Source of the DNA: Macrostomum hystrix
Taxonomy: Eukaryota; Platyhelminthes; Macrostomidae
Length of the DNA stretch: 64,000 nucleotides
Assembly: GCA_950097015.1 (NCBI GenBank)
Contig: CATNEN010000001.1
Span: forward strand, 5,627,001-5,691,000
Direction: 5' to 3'
Positions 35,238 to 49,200 of the stretch are shown piece by piece. The notes under the pieces are model-generated. The model saw nothing but the letters and a program-made list of their open reading frames with translations, did no database searches and was not told the origin of the DNA. Each line of letters opens with the position of its first letter. Position 1 is the stretch's first letter. The position numbers and the translations under genes were made by a program.

Positions 35238-38200
35238 TCCATCAGCTCGCCAAAGAATGCGTCCTCTGGATACATGAAGGCTACGGTAGCGGCGTTAAAT
35301 TTTTCGTCTGCAGTATAGACCTTGGAACAATTCTGCTTCGCCAAGTACCTCGAGGAGGTCAAATCTCCGAGACAAGAGATGTTGCTGCTCAGCGACTAAA
35401 TATAGTAATATACTTTTACAGAGTTAGAAAAAATCTAAAAAATGTAACCGCTTCTAAGAGTGTACGTGTGGTATGGCATCAGAAGGCGTAAGGCGTGCTT
35501 ACCTTCAACGGGCAGTTCACTTCAGGAACCATAATGTCTGCAATCTGCTTGTAAATTCCTGAAGGAGTGTTTTTCAGCAGCCTGTCTAAATTAGTTCCGC
35601 GAATGTAGCCCGGAATAATTTCTGACTGAGAAGCCAAATCCTGGAGGGTCTTGATGGGCAAATCAGTTGTCCTAACCGTCAGAAAGGACGCAAGAAATGC
35701 TGAAAAAATGATAACTCAACTCGAGATTAGAAGGTATATAAATTGCGCGACATTTCTTAAGCCTATTTCAACAAACCTGTGTAAGCCGCGTACACAACAA
35801 CGTTAAAAAACCACCAAAACGCGAGCGAGGTTCTCGGCGACGGTGCGTAGGGATAAAAGTCCTGGCCCTGCTGAAGGAAGCTGCCAATGATAGTCCACAT
35901 GTACTCCAGGTAGCTGGCCTCGTCATCAATGGCGCCCTCGAGACCCAGGTTGATGGCTGAGAACGGTGAGAAGTAGGCCAGTAGCCACATGAGAGAGCAG
36001 CCAAGAAGAAGGAGGCCACAAGGCAGGCTCACACATGCCAGTGCAGCGGTAGGAACACGTTCCACATCTTAGTGGCCAGTTGGGGTCTGGGAACCAGGAT
36101 ACCGTTGTACTCCGCCGAGAAGTCAATGACTTCGTCTCGAACTGATGTCTTAGTATATGTCCCGGCTGCAAAGTCAGCAACCTGGAGTTTGAAATTTGGT
36201 AAACAGAAAGAATTTTTGCAATTTTTTAATACACAGAGCTAGTAAGTGCTAATAGGAGGCCAAATCGATTACATGATTTAACGAATCGTTACGAATAAGT
36301 AAAAGTATTTGATTGCAGCCTTCGCAAACTTTGTAAGTGAGTTGGGTAAAGTGGTTTAACCCCACCCGGCTCTGTCCATTTAGCTGCTCACCTGCTCTGC
36401 TCTCTGCGCGCGCTTGATAATTTTTTTTTGTTGTGATTGAATAAAAAACCTATGTTCTCACTTGCTTTTAATCTTCATTGTCGCTTCGGCATCTATTTAA
36501 GCACTGCATTTTATAGAAAAAAGCTATCGTTATCCAAATTTACATGCCATTGTGAGGGGATCACCTTTCCTTTCTCGCTCGCACCTTCACTGCCTCTTCC
36601 ACCTTCAATCTGCTACCTTTGCTTTGCATCTGTGTGGGGCTGTTAGATAATGGACAAAAAAAATCTGAAGAAACTGCGCATCATGCACTTAAGTACTCAA
36701 GAAAGATTGGAACGTTGGGCAAGCAACATTCTGCAGGCTATTCACAGTGGTAGAAAAAGTAAGGAAACGTATTAAATTCTAGATTCTGACCCCACGTTGA
36801 AGCTCTCCAACGCAGCCAGTGAAGATCTTAGTTCCAGCCTTAGATCGACCCCATTCTCCGTCGTCAGGAGCTTTTAGAATGTAGCTAAAATAATAAGCAG
36901 GTAAGTGCATTCGTATTCAGCTCGAACAATTTTTATGGCTTATATCTAACATCCCCACAAAATGTAATCTTAGTGTTAAAAAATAACATTAAAAAACACT
37001 AACCGAAAATTAAGTCTCGAAGCAAGAAACTGCAGTACATCAGGAGCAATAGCATAGCCGATGTAAGCATTACGAGCGTATTTGCCAAGTATTCAATTAC
37101 GCCCGACGATGGATAGTCCTGAAAATGCGTTTAAATCCAGAACACGAAAAAGAAATTTCGTCAACCAGAAAATGAGCTCGTACTATTGGGCAACAAACAA
37201 CCAAAGTAGCATTGTTGAAGCCGGTGAAGGTGTTGGGAAAGACGAAATCGGCTCGCTTCTTGCGGAACAGCTTCGTCAGCGAGCCGCTGCTGAACCGACC
37301 GCTCAGCACGAATCGGACCGACGCTCCCACCTGCTCGGTGAATGACGCGACAATCTCGATGCCCTGAGAGTTGAAGAATCCTGTTGTCGAGTTGTATGAA
37401 ATCACACAGCGCTCCGAGTCAAAGTTCGTCAGCTGAAATCAAGCAAGCGCAGAGTGCACAGGAGAGCAGTGGTGAAACGCACAAGCACATGCAGTCAGCC
37501 ATGCAGTCGGGACTCACTGAGATGAGCTTGCTGAGCACATGAGTGCCAGACGACCATGGCTGCAGAGGAAAGCACGATGCGTTGCTCACTGCTTGGAATG
37601 TCGGCTGCGTGAGAGAGTCCGTGAGAGCCTTTGCCAGAGCCTCGATCGCATCCACGAGACGCACGTCCAGTGTCTGTGAGCATGCGGTCGGTGAGTGGGT
37701 TGAGAGTTGACTCACTGCATGCACTCTGGATGTGACAAGTCACACTGGAGAGTATGCGATACAGCTAGCGGATTCGGGAGTGACAAAGCTCACCCGAATG
37801 GCGTCAGTGTCACAGCTGGGGAAGACGTCTCTCACTGCAGCCGCACAGCCTGATGCCTCATTGACGCCTGTCGTGCCTCCTCGCAGCAGAGCCAAGTTGC
37901 AGTTCGTTGGACAAGCTGACATGAGCTGGGACTTGCTCAGTCCACTGTCAATCACGAGCCAGAAGTAGTTCTGCTGCATGACGCTGGCGTTCGCAGCTGC
38001 AGCCAGAATGTTGAGTGCGTTTTGAGGAGTCGCCATGACAATGGCATTGAACACTTGCTTCTTCATGACGTGCCTGAGCTGCTCTGAGAGTCCTCCGTCG
38101 AGAGTTAAGCGACCGGCAGCTTCGACGTTCAGTGCTATGGAGCTGATTCCCGCATTAGAAAACTTGCTTTGCATAATCTGTGGAATGGATCCTCCTGCAG

Positions 38201-39599
38201 TGTTGTCGGATCGTGGAAGCTCATAAGCTAGTTTGTTTGTTTGCTTGAAGATTTTTTATATCTGGAATTATTACCGTTGGCTTCGTCATACAGAATGACA
38301 ATCTTCAAAGCTTGTTTTGACTGAAAGGCTGCAACGGCCGCGTCGAAAATTTGTTCGGCCGCGTGGCTTCCAACGACACCGTAGGCTGTGGGATGTTTTA
38401 CAAACATCCACAAGTAATATGGTACGAGTATGTCGCAGGTCGGTATTGAATTAGCTGGTTTAATGTCAATGCTTTCGTAAAACAAGGTCAAATGAGGAAT
38501 ATTCATTTAAGACAATAGAATTTCCTGACGAATTTACTTCACCTCACTTATCTCAATTATTAGCAAGTGCGAGTACCTATGCAGTGTTTTAGCGGACTAT
38601 TGAGCCCCAATTCTCGTAAAAAAGGCTGCTGTCAGTACTTACTATTGTTTCGTTTGAAGAAAAACAAAAAGGTGCTCTTCGCCGAACCCTGATTTCGTGA
38701 ACTCTAATTAACAAGTATTAAGTATAGCGAGTTACTAATACACATTGTACCCAAAAGACTAACGCCTGAGTATAATCTTACTGCCAGCAACCGTTGAAAT
38801 ACGCATTAGTTCAAGCAAGAAAAGCATTAGATTAACTTAGTATACTAATTGACGTCTAAACTGCATTTGGCAGTGAGACTATGCCCTAAGGTACAGCGTG
38901 TATGTGCATGGCTTGAAATGTGCATAGGCCAAACAAAAAGTAAGTTATTAACGAGCTGCATAGAGCATCATAATTTTGAGTTGCATAAAATTCTGAACCA
39001 TGCTGAAATGGTTCAGCTCAACGCGTTCTTTGTCTGCCCACTCTAAAGATGCTGAGAAGAAATGTCAGGGTGATTGTCCATTCAGACGTTAAAAACTCAC
39101 AATAAAAATACTGTCGAGATATTTCTATGATTCTTAAAGAAGTTATATTTCACGACTTCTAAATACACCTTAGCTGTGTACTAATCCATTTATCAAGCAA
39201 ACAATTTACCAACTGGGTTTCCGCTGCACAGAGCTGTTGGCAGGCCAATGTACGGCAGCTGCACCGACTTGGCTAGGGAGCTCAGCTCTGAGACGCACCG
39301 CGATGAAAAGCGCATCGCAAACCCTGAGAGCAAGTTGAGACCATCCAAAATCACTCACACTCCTTCGCAGCCAGCTGAGCCCCTTCAGCAGACACCTGCA
39401 CAGTCTTGTGTGACATTGAGTGGCCTGACATCAATCGCCAGTTCGAATTCACTCGTCTACTCACAGCCAGGTCGATGAGGGAAATGTCCAGAGCGTTCTG
39501 CTCAACCACAACTGCCAGCTTGAAGTCCAGAGTCAGTGCGATGGGCAATAGACACAAAAATATCGATATTTCTTCGAAGAAAATCAAAATGTTTTTCAT
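35238..39599 (-). pseudogene. Ionotropic glutamate receptor, unit 2, degraded
   Basis: Most exons of the family plan are present: exon 1 39599-39359, exon 3 38385-38275, exon 4 38227-37794, exon 5 37673-37518, exon 6 37432-37184, exon 8 36884-36791, exon 9 36181-35777, exon 10 from about 35698, exon 11 to about 35238. Several lesions are visible. Exon 2 has lost its 5' part and the first intron is only about 35 nt. Exon 7 is 115 nt where units 1 and 3 have 107, which shifts the frame between PSSGVIEYLAN and YIGYAIAPDVLQFL. Exon 9 is 13 nt shorter than in units 1 and 3, and in M1 the Trp of HWHVW is a TGA, followed by a frameshift. No M4 exon follows exon 11. The pore loop GSFLQQGQDF is nevertheless unchanged. 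The unit cannot make a full receptor; an ATD-only product is conceivable but not supported by exon 2. Confidence 0.88.
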
Positions 39600-40751
39600 T
39601 CTAGAACCAATAATTAAAAATTAGGACTGCTAGCTCTTTGCAATTCCATAAGCCAATTTTGTTTTCTGTTGATGCGGCTGTTCCAGTCGTGTTCTTATAT
39701 TAATAACTCGCAGTAGTTATGAGTGGCTGGCAGGAAGCTGGTAATTGGTTTGTCCGCTTCTTTGATTATTGATTCCGCTTTTTCTCCGTGCGAAATTGCT
39801 TTCTCCTAATATTCCATTCTGCAATGCTATATTTTGATGAGCTGGATAAAACTGGGTTTGCGAAAGAGTTGACTAATCTACATGAATGCTGCTGCATGGA
39901 GAAAAGTCTGCAGACAAACTCTTTAATTTGTCCTTGTTGCCATTCGATACATAAACTAGTTGTTTTCTTTTTTGAATTGACAAGAAATAATAAGAGAAAG
40001 TAAATATAGATTTTTCTTTTCCAGAGATTATTATTTTTTTCGCATGCATGTGCAGCCAGAGACAAAATTATATCTATCTCGCGTGTACAGCAGTTCAGTC
40101 CATGCACTGGTGGATCGACACATGTTCCATAGTTTCTAACCCAGCTGACGAAGAATGGTGCCCATTCTATGATGAGCAAGTTGATCTTCGATTGCACAAT
40201 AAAATACGAGCTACATCTAAATTTAGTGCGTCACAACAACTGTTCGCTCGTAAACATTTTTTAAAATGCCACGATATTGTTAAAACAAAAAAATTTGGTG
40301 AATCGGCTCGGTTGCGAATAAAAAAGAAGTTTGTTTAAAATTAGACCTCCGAAGCTATTCAAAAACAAGAGCGAACAAAAATTTAAATTCAGTGAGAAGA
40401 AAATAAATAAAGGTAATCACCACGAAACGGCAAAACACTTTAACAAAAAAGCGACCACAAAAGAATCGTATTCGAGGTTTTTGGTAGCTGCAAGTGCATC
40501 TAAAAAGTTTATCATGCAATTGGAATGTGATTAAGTGCAATAACTACACTAAAAATAAGCATTATAAATCACACTAATTATTATCGAATATATGCACGTA
40601 GATAAAAAATTATCCATTAGTATAGTGATACGTCGTAGCATTTTATCCACTTTTATTATTTTTTAGTCACTACGATCAAAGCCTATAAATAAAATAGTGA
40701 CAGCAACTTAAATCCATTATAAAAAATAATTGTCACATTGCGACCTAATTG
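39600..40751. other. Spacer between iGluR units 2 and 3
   Basis: This is 1.15 kb of AT-rich sequence between the start of unit 2 and the end of unit 3, both on the minus strand. It should hold the unit 2 promoter and the unit 3 3' UTR. I recognise no exon or repeat. Confidence 0.5.
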
Positions 40752-43700
40752 TCACTCCATCGGAGTCGAACCAACTCGTCCGAGCAGACACCAGCCCCGA
40801 GTTTTAAGCCAAGTGACGGCCATCTCAACAGCCAGTAGGAGCAAGCCCAGACAGAACAAGCCGCCAGTAACAATGAAGGCGCCAGCCACCGTGTCCATAC
40901 CAATTGCCTCAGCCCCAGTGTAGCTGCTGCCTTCGCTGCCGCACTGCACATCGGTTTCTGGTTCATAGTACTTGTCGATGAGCAGCTGCATTTGGCCGCT
41001 TTCTCGGAACTTGGTTAGACTGCGGGTTGGATTCAGACATTTTGAAAGCCGCCAGAAAAATTTTTGGTAATCAAGGAAGAATATAGATCGCTTCACGCAC
41101 AAAAAATTCAACTGGCGAAAAGAGAATTGAGTACAAGGTAATATATCTATCAAAGAAGTTCGATCCCTCTCCTAAAAACCAGAAAGTTTTTTGCTGCGTC
41201 GAAACGTAGCCACGCAACACCGGATATCAACGGGCAACGAAGTATTCGAAGTACATTTAGTGTGCTGGTGCCACCCGTTGAAATATCCGAAGCTTAACCG
41301 ACTATAAAAGCCCGTCAACATCGAAAACTGCTATCACTGTCACATGCTCGATAAAAGATGATGAATTTTAAAGTTAAAGCAAAGAAAAGAAACAGGTGAA
41401 CTGAATGCATTTGTGCTTAAATGGATTACGTGCACCTTTGTCAGAATCGCTGTGTATTACGATGCTCCTGAGAGGTAGTGGCTTGATTTTATTTCATAAT
41501 GTGTGTAACCAAAAGTGCTAGATGTGGTAATTTTAGGCAGAAAATTTCGTGCAAAATTATGGGTAAGTTGCAGGATATTACAAGCTGTGTTGAAACACTA
41601 AGTATCCTTGGCTACAGGAAGAACTCAGTATCTAATCATGGCGCCGCTTACTAGAAGTCGATAGCCTCAGCGTAGATGGCATCCTCCGGGTAGATCAGGG
41701 CCACGGTGGCAGCGTTGAACAGATCGCTCGCCACGTAGGCTTTGTCGCAGTTCAGTCGAGCGACATAGCGAAGACGCGAAACATCACCAAGGCAGGCAGT
41801 GTCACTGCTTTGTATGGCCTGAAGAATATGAGAATTTGTACGACCCATTGCTTAAACTTTTCGATTGTAAGAGCAACTTTTTTATATTTAAGAGGGCTCA
41901 GAACATAAGCCCTTCGGAACTATCAAGACATTTTTAGAAGTTCCATATTGCTGAATGTCTATATTTTCATCACTTTGGCATGATCCATACCATACCTGGA
42001 AGGGACAATTGGGAGCATCCACAAGCAGCTTTCCTATCTGACCGTAGATGCCGGTTCTCGAAGACTTCAACAGCTGGTACAGGTTGGTACCCGGAATGGA
42101 GCCGGGTCTTATCGCAGTCTGAGTGGTGAAATCTTCAAGCGATTTAATTGGCATCTGGGTCACCGACACCGTTAACATTGACGTCAGGAAGGCTGTTGTG
42201 GAGCAGATAATGTTATTCACTTAACGACATTTTCACAATACTAAAGATCCCATCTAGAACCACCAAACAATTTAGATAAAATATTTGTCTAATCATAAAC
42301 CGAATCTGAGTTAGAAAATTCACAGGTTCAGGTCTGGCATATTTCTGAGCAGTCTAGGTAAATGAGCGTGTCTAAATCTAAAAAGACACTCATACAGTTA
42401 CCCAGTCTAGTAATGAATGAACTAAACATAAACTATTTCCTTCATCTCACCTGTATACGCCGAGTAAACAATAACCTGAAAGAAGAACCAAAAGACCAAT
42501 GAAATCCTGGGCGAATTCGCAAACGGATAGAAGTCTTGGCCTTGCTGCAAGAAGCAACCAGTGACTGTCCATAGATACTCAAGGTAGTTCGCCTCGTCAT
42601 TGATGGCGAACTCCAACTGCAGATTAATGGCTGAGAACGGTGAGTAGTAGGCCAGAATCCACACACAGAACGCAGCAACGAAAAGGGACAAAGCAAGACA
42701 AAGCCAGAGCTGCCATGTCAGAGGATAAAAGATGTTCCACATCTTGGAATGCGGTACGGGACGAGGAACTAAGATTCCGTTGTACTCCGCGAAAAGGTCG
42801 GCAGAGAAGTCGATGACGGCATCGCGAACTGTGGTCTTTGTAAATGCACCAGCGCCAAATTGGGCATTCTTAAATGACAGGTCAATCAGGGCTATGCAAA
42901 GTTAATCAAATCGTTCCGCATATCAAAGAAAGACAAAGAAAAAGCTGATTTTACTCCTCGCTGCATTTCCCCGACGCAGCCGCTGAAAATTGATGAGTTG
43001 GCAACTGGACCACCCCACTGTCCGTCTGAAGGCCGCTGCAGTATGTACCTAAAATAAGTAAGGTTTAGTGCCTATTTGTTTACGAAAATACAATCAACAA
43101 ACGGTTCTACACAACTAAACTTGTATAGACATGTTCTATTCAAGTTCTATTCATAGTAAAAAACAAAAGAATCAAAAAAAAACTGGAAACGCACTGAAAA
43201 TTAAGCTTTTGCGACAGATACTCGACAAGTTCAGGGTAAAATCCTGTGCCAATGAAAACATTATTTCCGAGGTTGGTGACAACGACAGCATGGGGATGAC
43301 CCTGAAAGTAAAAGGTTAAACACATCCACAAAAGTTAAATGTTATATTAAAAATGTGAGTCGAGTGTTTAAAAGTTCGATTTGAATTAAAAAAACATGCC
43401 GTAGGCGTGCAAGCCACAATAGAATCGTTGTTGAAGTCTGTAAAGGTGTTGGGAAAGACGAAATCGGCTCCCTTCTTGCGGAACAGCTTCGTCAGCGAGC
43501 CGCTGCTGAACCGACCGCTCAGCACGAATCGGACCGACGCTCCCACCTGCTCGGTGAATGACGCGACAATCTCGATGCCCTGAGAGTTGAAGAATCCTGT
43601 TGTCGAGTTGTATGAAATCACACCGCGCTCCGAGTCAAAGTTCGTCAGCTGAAATCAAGCAAGCGCAGAGTGCACAGGAGAGCAGTGGTGAAACGCACAA

Positions 43701-45629
43701 GCACATGCAGTCAGCCATGCAGTCGGGACTCACTGAGATGAGCTTGCTGAACACATGAGTGCCAGACGACCATGGCTGCAGAGGAAAGCACGATGCGTTG
43801 CTCACTGCTTGGAATGTCGGCTGCGTGAGTGAGTCCGTGAGAGCCTTTGCCAGAGCCTCGATCGCATCCACGAGACGCACGTCCAGTGTCTGTGAGCATG
43901 CGGTCGGTGAGTGGGTGAGAGTTGACTCACTGCATGCACTCTGGATGTGACTTAAGTCATACTGGAGAGCATGCGATACAGCTAGCGGATTCGGGAGTGA
44001 CAAAGCTCACCCGAATGGCGTCAGTGTCACAGCTGGGGAAGACGTCTCTCACTGCAGCCGCACAGCCTGATGCCTCATTGACGCCTGTCGTGCCTCCTCG
44101 CAGCAGAGCCAAGTTGCAGTTCGTTGGACAAGCTGACATGAGCTGGGACTTGCTCAGTCCACTGTCAATCACGAGCCAGAAGTAGTTCTGCTGCATGACG
44201 CTGGCGTTCGCAGCTGCAGCCAGAATGTTGAGCGCGTTTTGAGGAGTCGCCATGACAACAGCGTTGAACACTTGCTTCTTCATGATGTGCCTGAGCTGCT
44301 CTGAGAGTCCTCCGTCGAGAGTAAAGCGACCGGCAGCTTCGACGTTCAGTGCTATGGAGCTGATTCCCGCATTAGAAAACTTGCTTTGCATAATCTGTGG
44401 AATGGATCCTCCTGCAGTGTTGACGGATCGTGGAAGCTCATAAGCTAGTTTGTTTGTTTGCGTGAAGATTTTTTATAGCTGGAACTATTACCGTTGGCTT
44501 CGTCATACAGAATGACTATCTTCAAAGCCTGTTTTGACTGAAAGGCTGCAACAGCCGCGTCGAAAATTTGTTCGGCCGCGTGGCTTCCAACGACACCGTA
44601 GGCTGTGGGATGTTTTACAAACATAACTTAAGTAATATGCTACGAGTATTGAAAATCTATAGACATTGAAATCGAATGTTGATACTTAATAGCATAGGCT
44701 TCATAAGGTGTACTTTTGTATTTATAGTGTGCATTGTGCATAATCTTTACGGCTGCAAAACACTGATACAGCGCTGGTAATCTTTCGTCGTTGATAAGCT
44801 AAATATTATCTGTGATTGTAATAATCGTGTGATTATTCGCTCTTAGGCGCATGTGCTATCTACGAGTTAAAAAAAAATAAATGCATCTTTCCAAAACTAT
44901 TGGCTTTAAAAGCAGAACAGAATGCAGTGTATATACCATGCGAGCATTTTGTTTCTTACATGTTGGTCTTTGGCTGCACAGAGCTGTTGGCAGGCCGATG
45001 AACGGCAGCTGTAGCGACTTGGCCAGAGAGCTCAGCTCTGAGACGAGACCGCAGCTGCCGACTGCCAGCAGAGCTGACAGACCCGGGTGTGAGCACACTG
45101 CAATGGCAGGTGAAATTTAAGTACAGTTGTGCATTGCTCCTTACTGTAAATTATTATAGGGCATATCTTAAGAAATATTCGTTGAAGAAGAAGAAGAAGA
45201 ATTCTTAAGAAGAATTGGGCACTATTTTGCTCATGACAGAGCAAATCGTATACGGAGGTTTATTAAATCCATCATAAGCTTATTGTAACTAGTTTCTTTA
45301 ACGTCACGGAGCTTTTCTCTGCTGGAATCAAAATGGTTATCAGTGACGTTTTTTCGTCTAAATTTATATTCCTCATCGCCTCTTGAGTTGCTTTACAGCT
45401 CACCATCCCTAGCAGCCAGTTGAGCCCCGTCCGCAGACACCTGCACAGTCACGTGCGACATTGAGTGGCCTGGCAGCAGTCGCCAGTTCGAATTCACTCG
45501 TCTGCTCACGGTCAAGTCGATGAGGGAGATGTCTAATACATTCTGCTCAACCGCAGCTGCTATTTTGAAGTCAAAGCAGGAAGCGACTGACGCTGCAATG
45601 TGCAGCAGCGTTGCTGCTAGCAAAAGCAT
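40752..45629 (-). CDS. Ionotropic glutamate receptor, unit 3, intact if one GC donor is used
   Basis: Exons: 45629-45404, 45097-44960, 44602-44492, 44444-44011, 43889-43734, 43648-43400, 43301-43195, 43048-42955, 42868-42451, 42192-41996, 41818-41652, 41019-40752. They sum to 855 codons (854 aa). Internal exon lengths equal those of unit 1 except exon 4 (434 against 401). Domains follow in the same order: signal peptide, amino-terminal domain, S1 (DGQWGGP, GAFTKTTVRDAVIDFS), M1, pore GCFLQQGQDF, M3, S2 with ACLGDVS, and M4. A short cytoplasmic tail (TWLKTRGWCLLGRVG) is absent from unit 1. At the exon 6 donor, GCATGT replaces the GTACGT/GTACGA of the sister units, so this would be a GC-AG intron. 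The ATG at 45629 is preferred because it starts a clean signal peptide (MLLLAATLLHIAAS). Confidence 0.88.
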
Positions 45630-46260
45630 TTTCAATCAGCTGGCTTAAGAAAGTAGCCCTAAAGATGTCATTCCCGATTTTTCCGCTTTCTCGACTTAAA
45701 TAATCAACACTTCCCTGCCAATCGGGAGTTCGATCCAATGAGGCGGCGTCCTTGCCAAAGTGACCTGCACAATGTAAAACTCGAGTTAAAAAACTGATAT
45801 TCTTTTTTCAGAGACGAAGCCATGACACAGCCAGTCTGTGCAACCTGTTATGCAAGTCATCAACTGCTGCGCTTACTAATATTAGAAAGAAGCGTCATTT
45901 GGTATTAAAAAACTCGCTCCCTTCCGCTGCAAGTTTCCATTTTCGAGTTATTTTATATTAGCAAATTTCGCTCTCTGAAGTGATGACGATGCGTCCGGGT
46001 TCAAGCGAGCCTCTTGGTCTATTGCTTAGAGTAAAACTTCAAGCAAAATTTCCTGAATGTCAGCAGCCTTTCTGGTCGGCTACGGCGTGTTTTCGCTGAT
46101 GCTGTGGCTGATGCCATTCCAGGATCGCCCAGCCTTGCCAACATTTACAAATGACATCACAAATGACATACTGGTAGCCAAATGACAATGGCCACTAAAG
46201 AACGACAATGCGAATAATGTTCAAAGAACGAACTATTCGCAAAGGTTTTCATTGCTTTCT
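45630..46260. other. Spacer between iGluR units 3 and 4
   Basis: Presumed promoter side of unit 3. No exon 1 for unit 4 (the FKLAVVVEQ segment) is found here. Nothing else was recognised. Confidence 0.45.
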
Positions 46261-49200
46261 ACGCAAATCGGCAGTGTGCTCCAGTCCGGGTCTGTCAGCC
46301 CTGCTGGCAGTTGGCAGCTGCGGTCTCTTCTGAGAGCTGAGCACTCTGGCAAGTCGCTGCAGCTGCCGTTCATCGGCCTGCCAACAGCTCTGTGCAGCAG
46401 AAAACCAATACGTAGGCAAAAAGCTTTCATAGAATTGATTAAAAATGCCCATTTACGCATTATCTTATCTTATCGATATTGTAAAGACAGCAAGATCGTC
46501 TTTCGTCTTGAAACTCGCAAATCAATGCTAGTGTCGTTGAGGCTGCGACTTAACAAAAAGTAAAAAATTGTGAGCTTCAGAAAAATGCTTATCTTTAGTC
46601 TCGAGATCGATACCGTATTTTGTTTTTAGCCAGCCATGGAAATTTAATAATACTGTTTCATTAATAGACGCTGCTGTAGCGGCATTTCGATCCAGATGGA
46701 CCACTGGAGTTGCTATCAATCCAATGGTACAAACACGCAGTTTCTTGTGAAAAATGCTTATCATTTCATCTACATAAAACTCCAGAACTTCCACGATACG
46801 ACAACACTGCAGGAGGATCCATTCCACAGATTATGCAAAGCAAGTTTTCTAATGCGGGAATCAGCTCCATATAGCACAGAACGTCGAAGCTGCTCGCCGC
46901 TTTACTCTCGACCGAGGATTCTCAGAGCAGCTCCTCAAAACTCTCCTCAAAACGCACTCAACATTCTGGCTGCAGCTGCGAACGCCAGCGTCATGCAGCA
47001 GAACTACTTCTGGCTCGTGATTGACAGTGGACTGAGCAAGTCCCAGCTCATGTCAGCTTGTCCAACGAACTGCAACTTGGCTCTGCTGCGAGGAGGCACG
47101 ACAGGCGTCAATGAGGCATCAGGCTGTCCGGCTGCAGTGAGAGACGTCTTCCCCAGCTGTGACACTGACGCCATTCGGGTGAGCTTTGTCACTCCCGAAT
47201 CCGCTAGCTGTATCGCATACTCTCCAGTGTGACTTGTCACATCCAGAGTGCATGCAGTGAGTCAACTCTCACCCACTCACCGACCGCATGCTCACAGACA
47301 CTGGACGTGCGTCTCGTGGATGCGATCGAGGCTCTGGCAAAGGCTCTCACGGACTCACTCACGCAGCCGACATTCCAAGCAATGTTAACGGCGTCGGTGA
47401 CCCAGATGCCAATCAAATCGCTTGAAAATTTCACTATTCAGACTGCGATAAGACCCGGCTCCATTCCGGGTACCAACCTGTACCAGCTGTTGAAGTCTTC
47501 GAGAACTGGCATCTACGGTCAGATAGGAAAGCTGCTTGTGGATGCTCCCAATGTCCCTTCCAGGTATGGTATGGATGATTATTTAACCGTAGAAAGACCA
47601 TATGGTATTTTAAATTCCTAACATTGTTCTTTTTTTATCTCCTAAAAGTTTTTGTCAGAAGCCATCATAATCTAGAACACGGGCTTGAGTTTTCGGCTCT
47701 ATCCTATTAAGCACTTTCAGTAACTCAAATCATCGGCATCGTTGAGATTGCCTATCATTTTTGTCGGATGTCTGGTGGCAAAAACACCAATATAGCCATA
47801 TTTTTTGTTACTATGTCGGCTATTATTTTTAGTTATATCCATATTTTTTTTTGTTGACCGATGGACTGACCAATATGGATTCACCATATTCAATTTACGG
47901 AGCAACGTTATCTGTCCTTGTCGCCAGGGTCTTCGTTAATAATTGTTGAATATCTCGAAGAAGATCTGACGGCCTTGAAAGCTAGATCGTGGTCAAGGGT
48001 TGGATAACTTTGATCCATATTGTGGACTTTCTCAAAAATCGGTCTCACGGTTTGTGTGATTTTGTGAAGTAGGCAGTCGGTATTCGATATCCCAATATCC
48101 CAATATTCAGATAAGTGGTCTTTATATAGGTGGGGGAATAGTGATCTTTTTACTGTTAGGTGAAGGTGAATGTGAATGTAAAACTTCCACCCCATACCTG
48201 TTGAGTTTTTTAAGTTTATTTTTTAGGCCAATTCATACACATTTTTTATTAGGAATTGCAGACTATTTTTATGAGTTTCAATGAGTTACAATTGAAAATA
48301 TTTGTGTTAGGCCCTACAAAGCAGTGACACTGCCTGCCTTGGTGATGCTTCGCGACTTCGCTATGTCGCCCGACTAAACTGGCAAGTGATCTGTTTAACG
48401 CTGTCACCGTGGTCTACCCAGAGGATCCAATTTGCGCCGAGGCTATCGACTTCTAGTAAGTAGCACTATGTTATCATCCGCTCTGACCAATTTTTTTATA
48501 AAATTTTCCTAATAAAATTAGTAAAAATATTTTTTTGTTGTCAAAATTGCTGCACGCAGCTTTACAAAGTATAAGTGCCTCCACACCACTCTAGAATATG
48601 TCGTATGGCAGCATTACATTTATGCGTCAATCACAGGGTCAGCCAGGTGAGCTTCGCAAACATTGTCAAACAGAAACAAATATTACCTGTCTACTCAAAC
48701 CTGGTGCCATAATGCACGTTCGTATGCCGCTTAAGATTACGAGCCACATAGTGATTCGCTTTTAGCTTCATACCATGCCGAGTTTGACATGTGTTTCTCA
48801 CGAATGAAGTCGAACGGATCGTGCGACAGCGTACGTTAAGACGTGCTTCACAGTCAACCGCCATCATAAGTTTATGAGGCGAAAGAAACCTAACCTTGAC
48901 ACTATATTCTAATTTTTTTTCGCCCCTTATGCACAATATTCTTTTTTCTGTTTCAGATTACCGCTCAAAATAAAAAAGCAATTTGCATTTTCGAGTCTTT
49001 ACAGTCCATGAGAAAAAAGTATTTAAACTTCTGAAATGTCTAATATGATATCCAACCCGCAGTCTAACCAAGTTCCGAGAAAGCGGCCAAATGCAGCTGC
49101 TCATCGACAAGTACTATGAACCAGAAACCGATGTGCAGTGCGGCAGCGAAGGCAGCAGCTACAGTGGGGCTGAGGCAATTGGTATGGACACGGTGGCTGG

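Noticed and set aside
40738-40923. Plus-strand frame antisense to iGluR unit 3 exon 12 (repeated at 49159-49356 on the minus strand)
   Set aside because: Exact antisense of the M4 exon and its duplicate; conserved only because the sense strand is.
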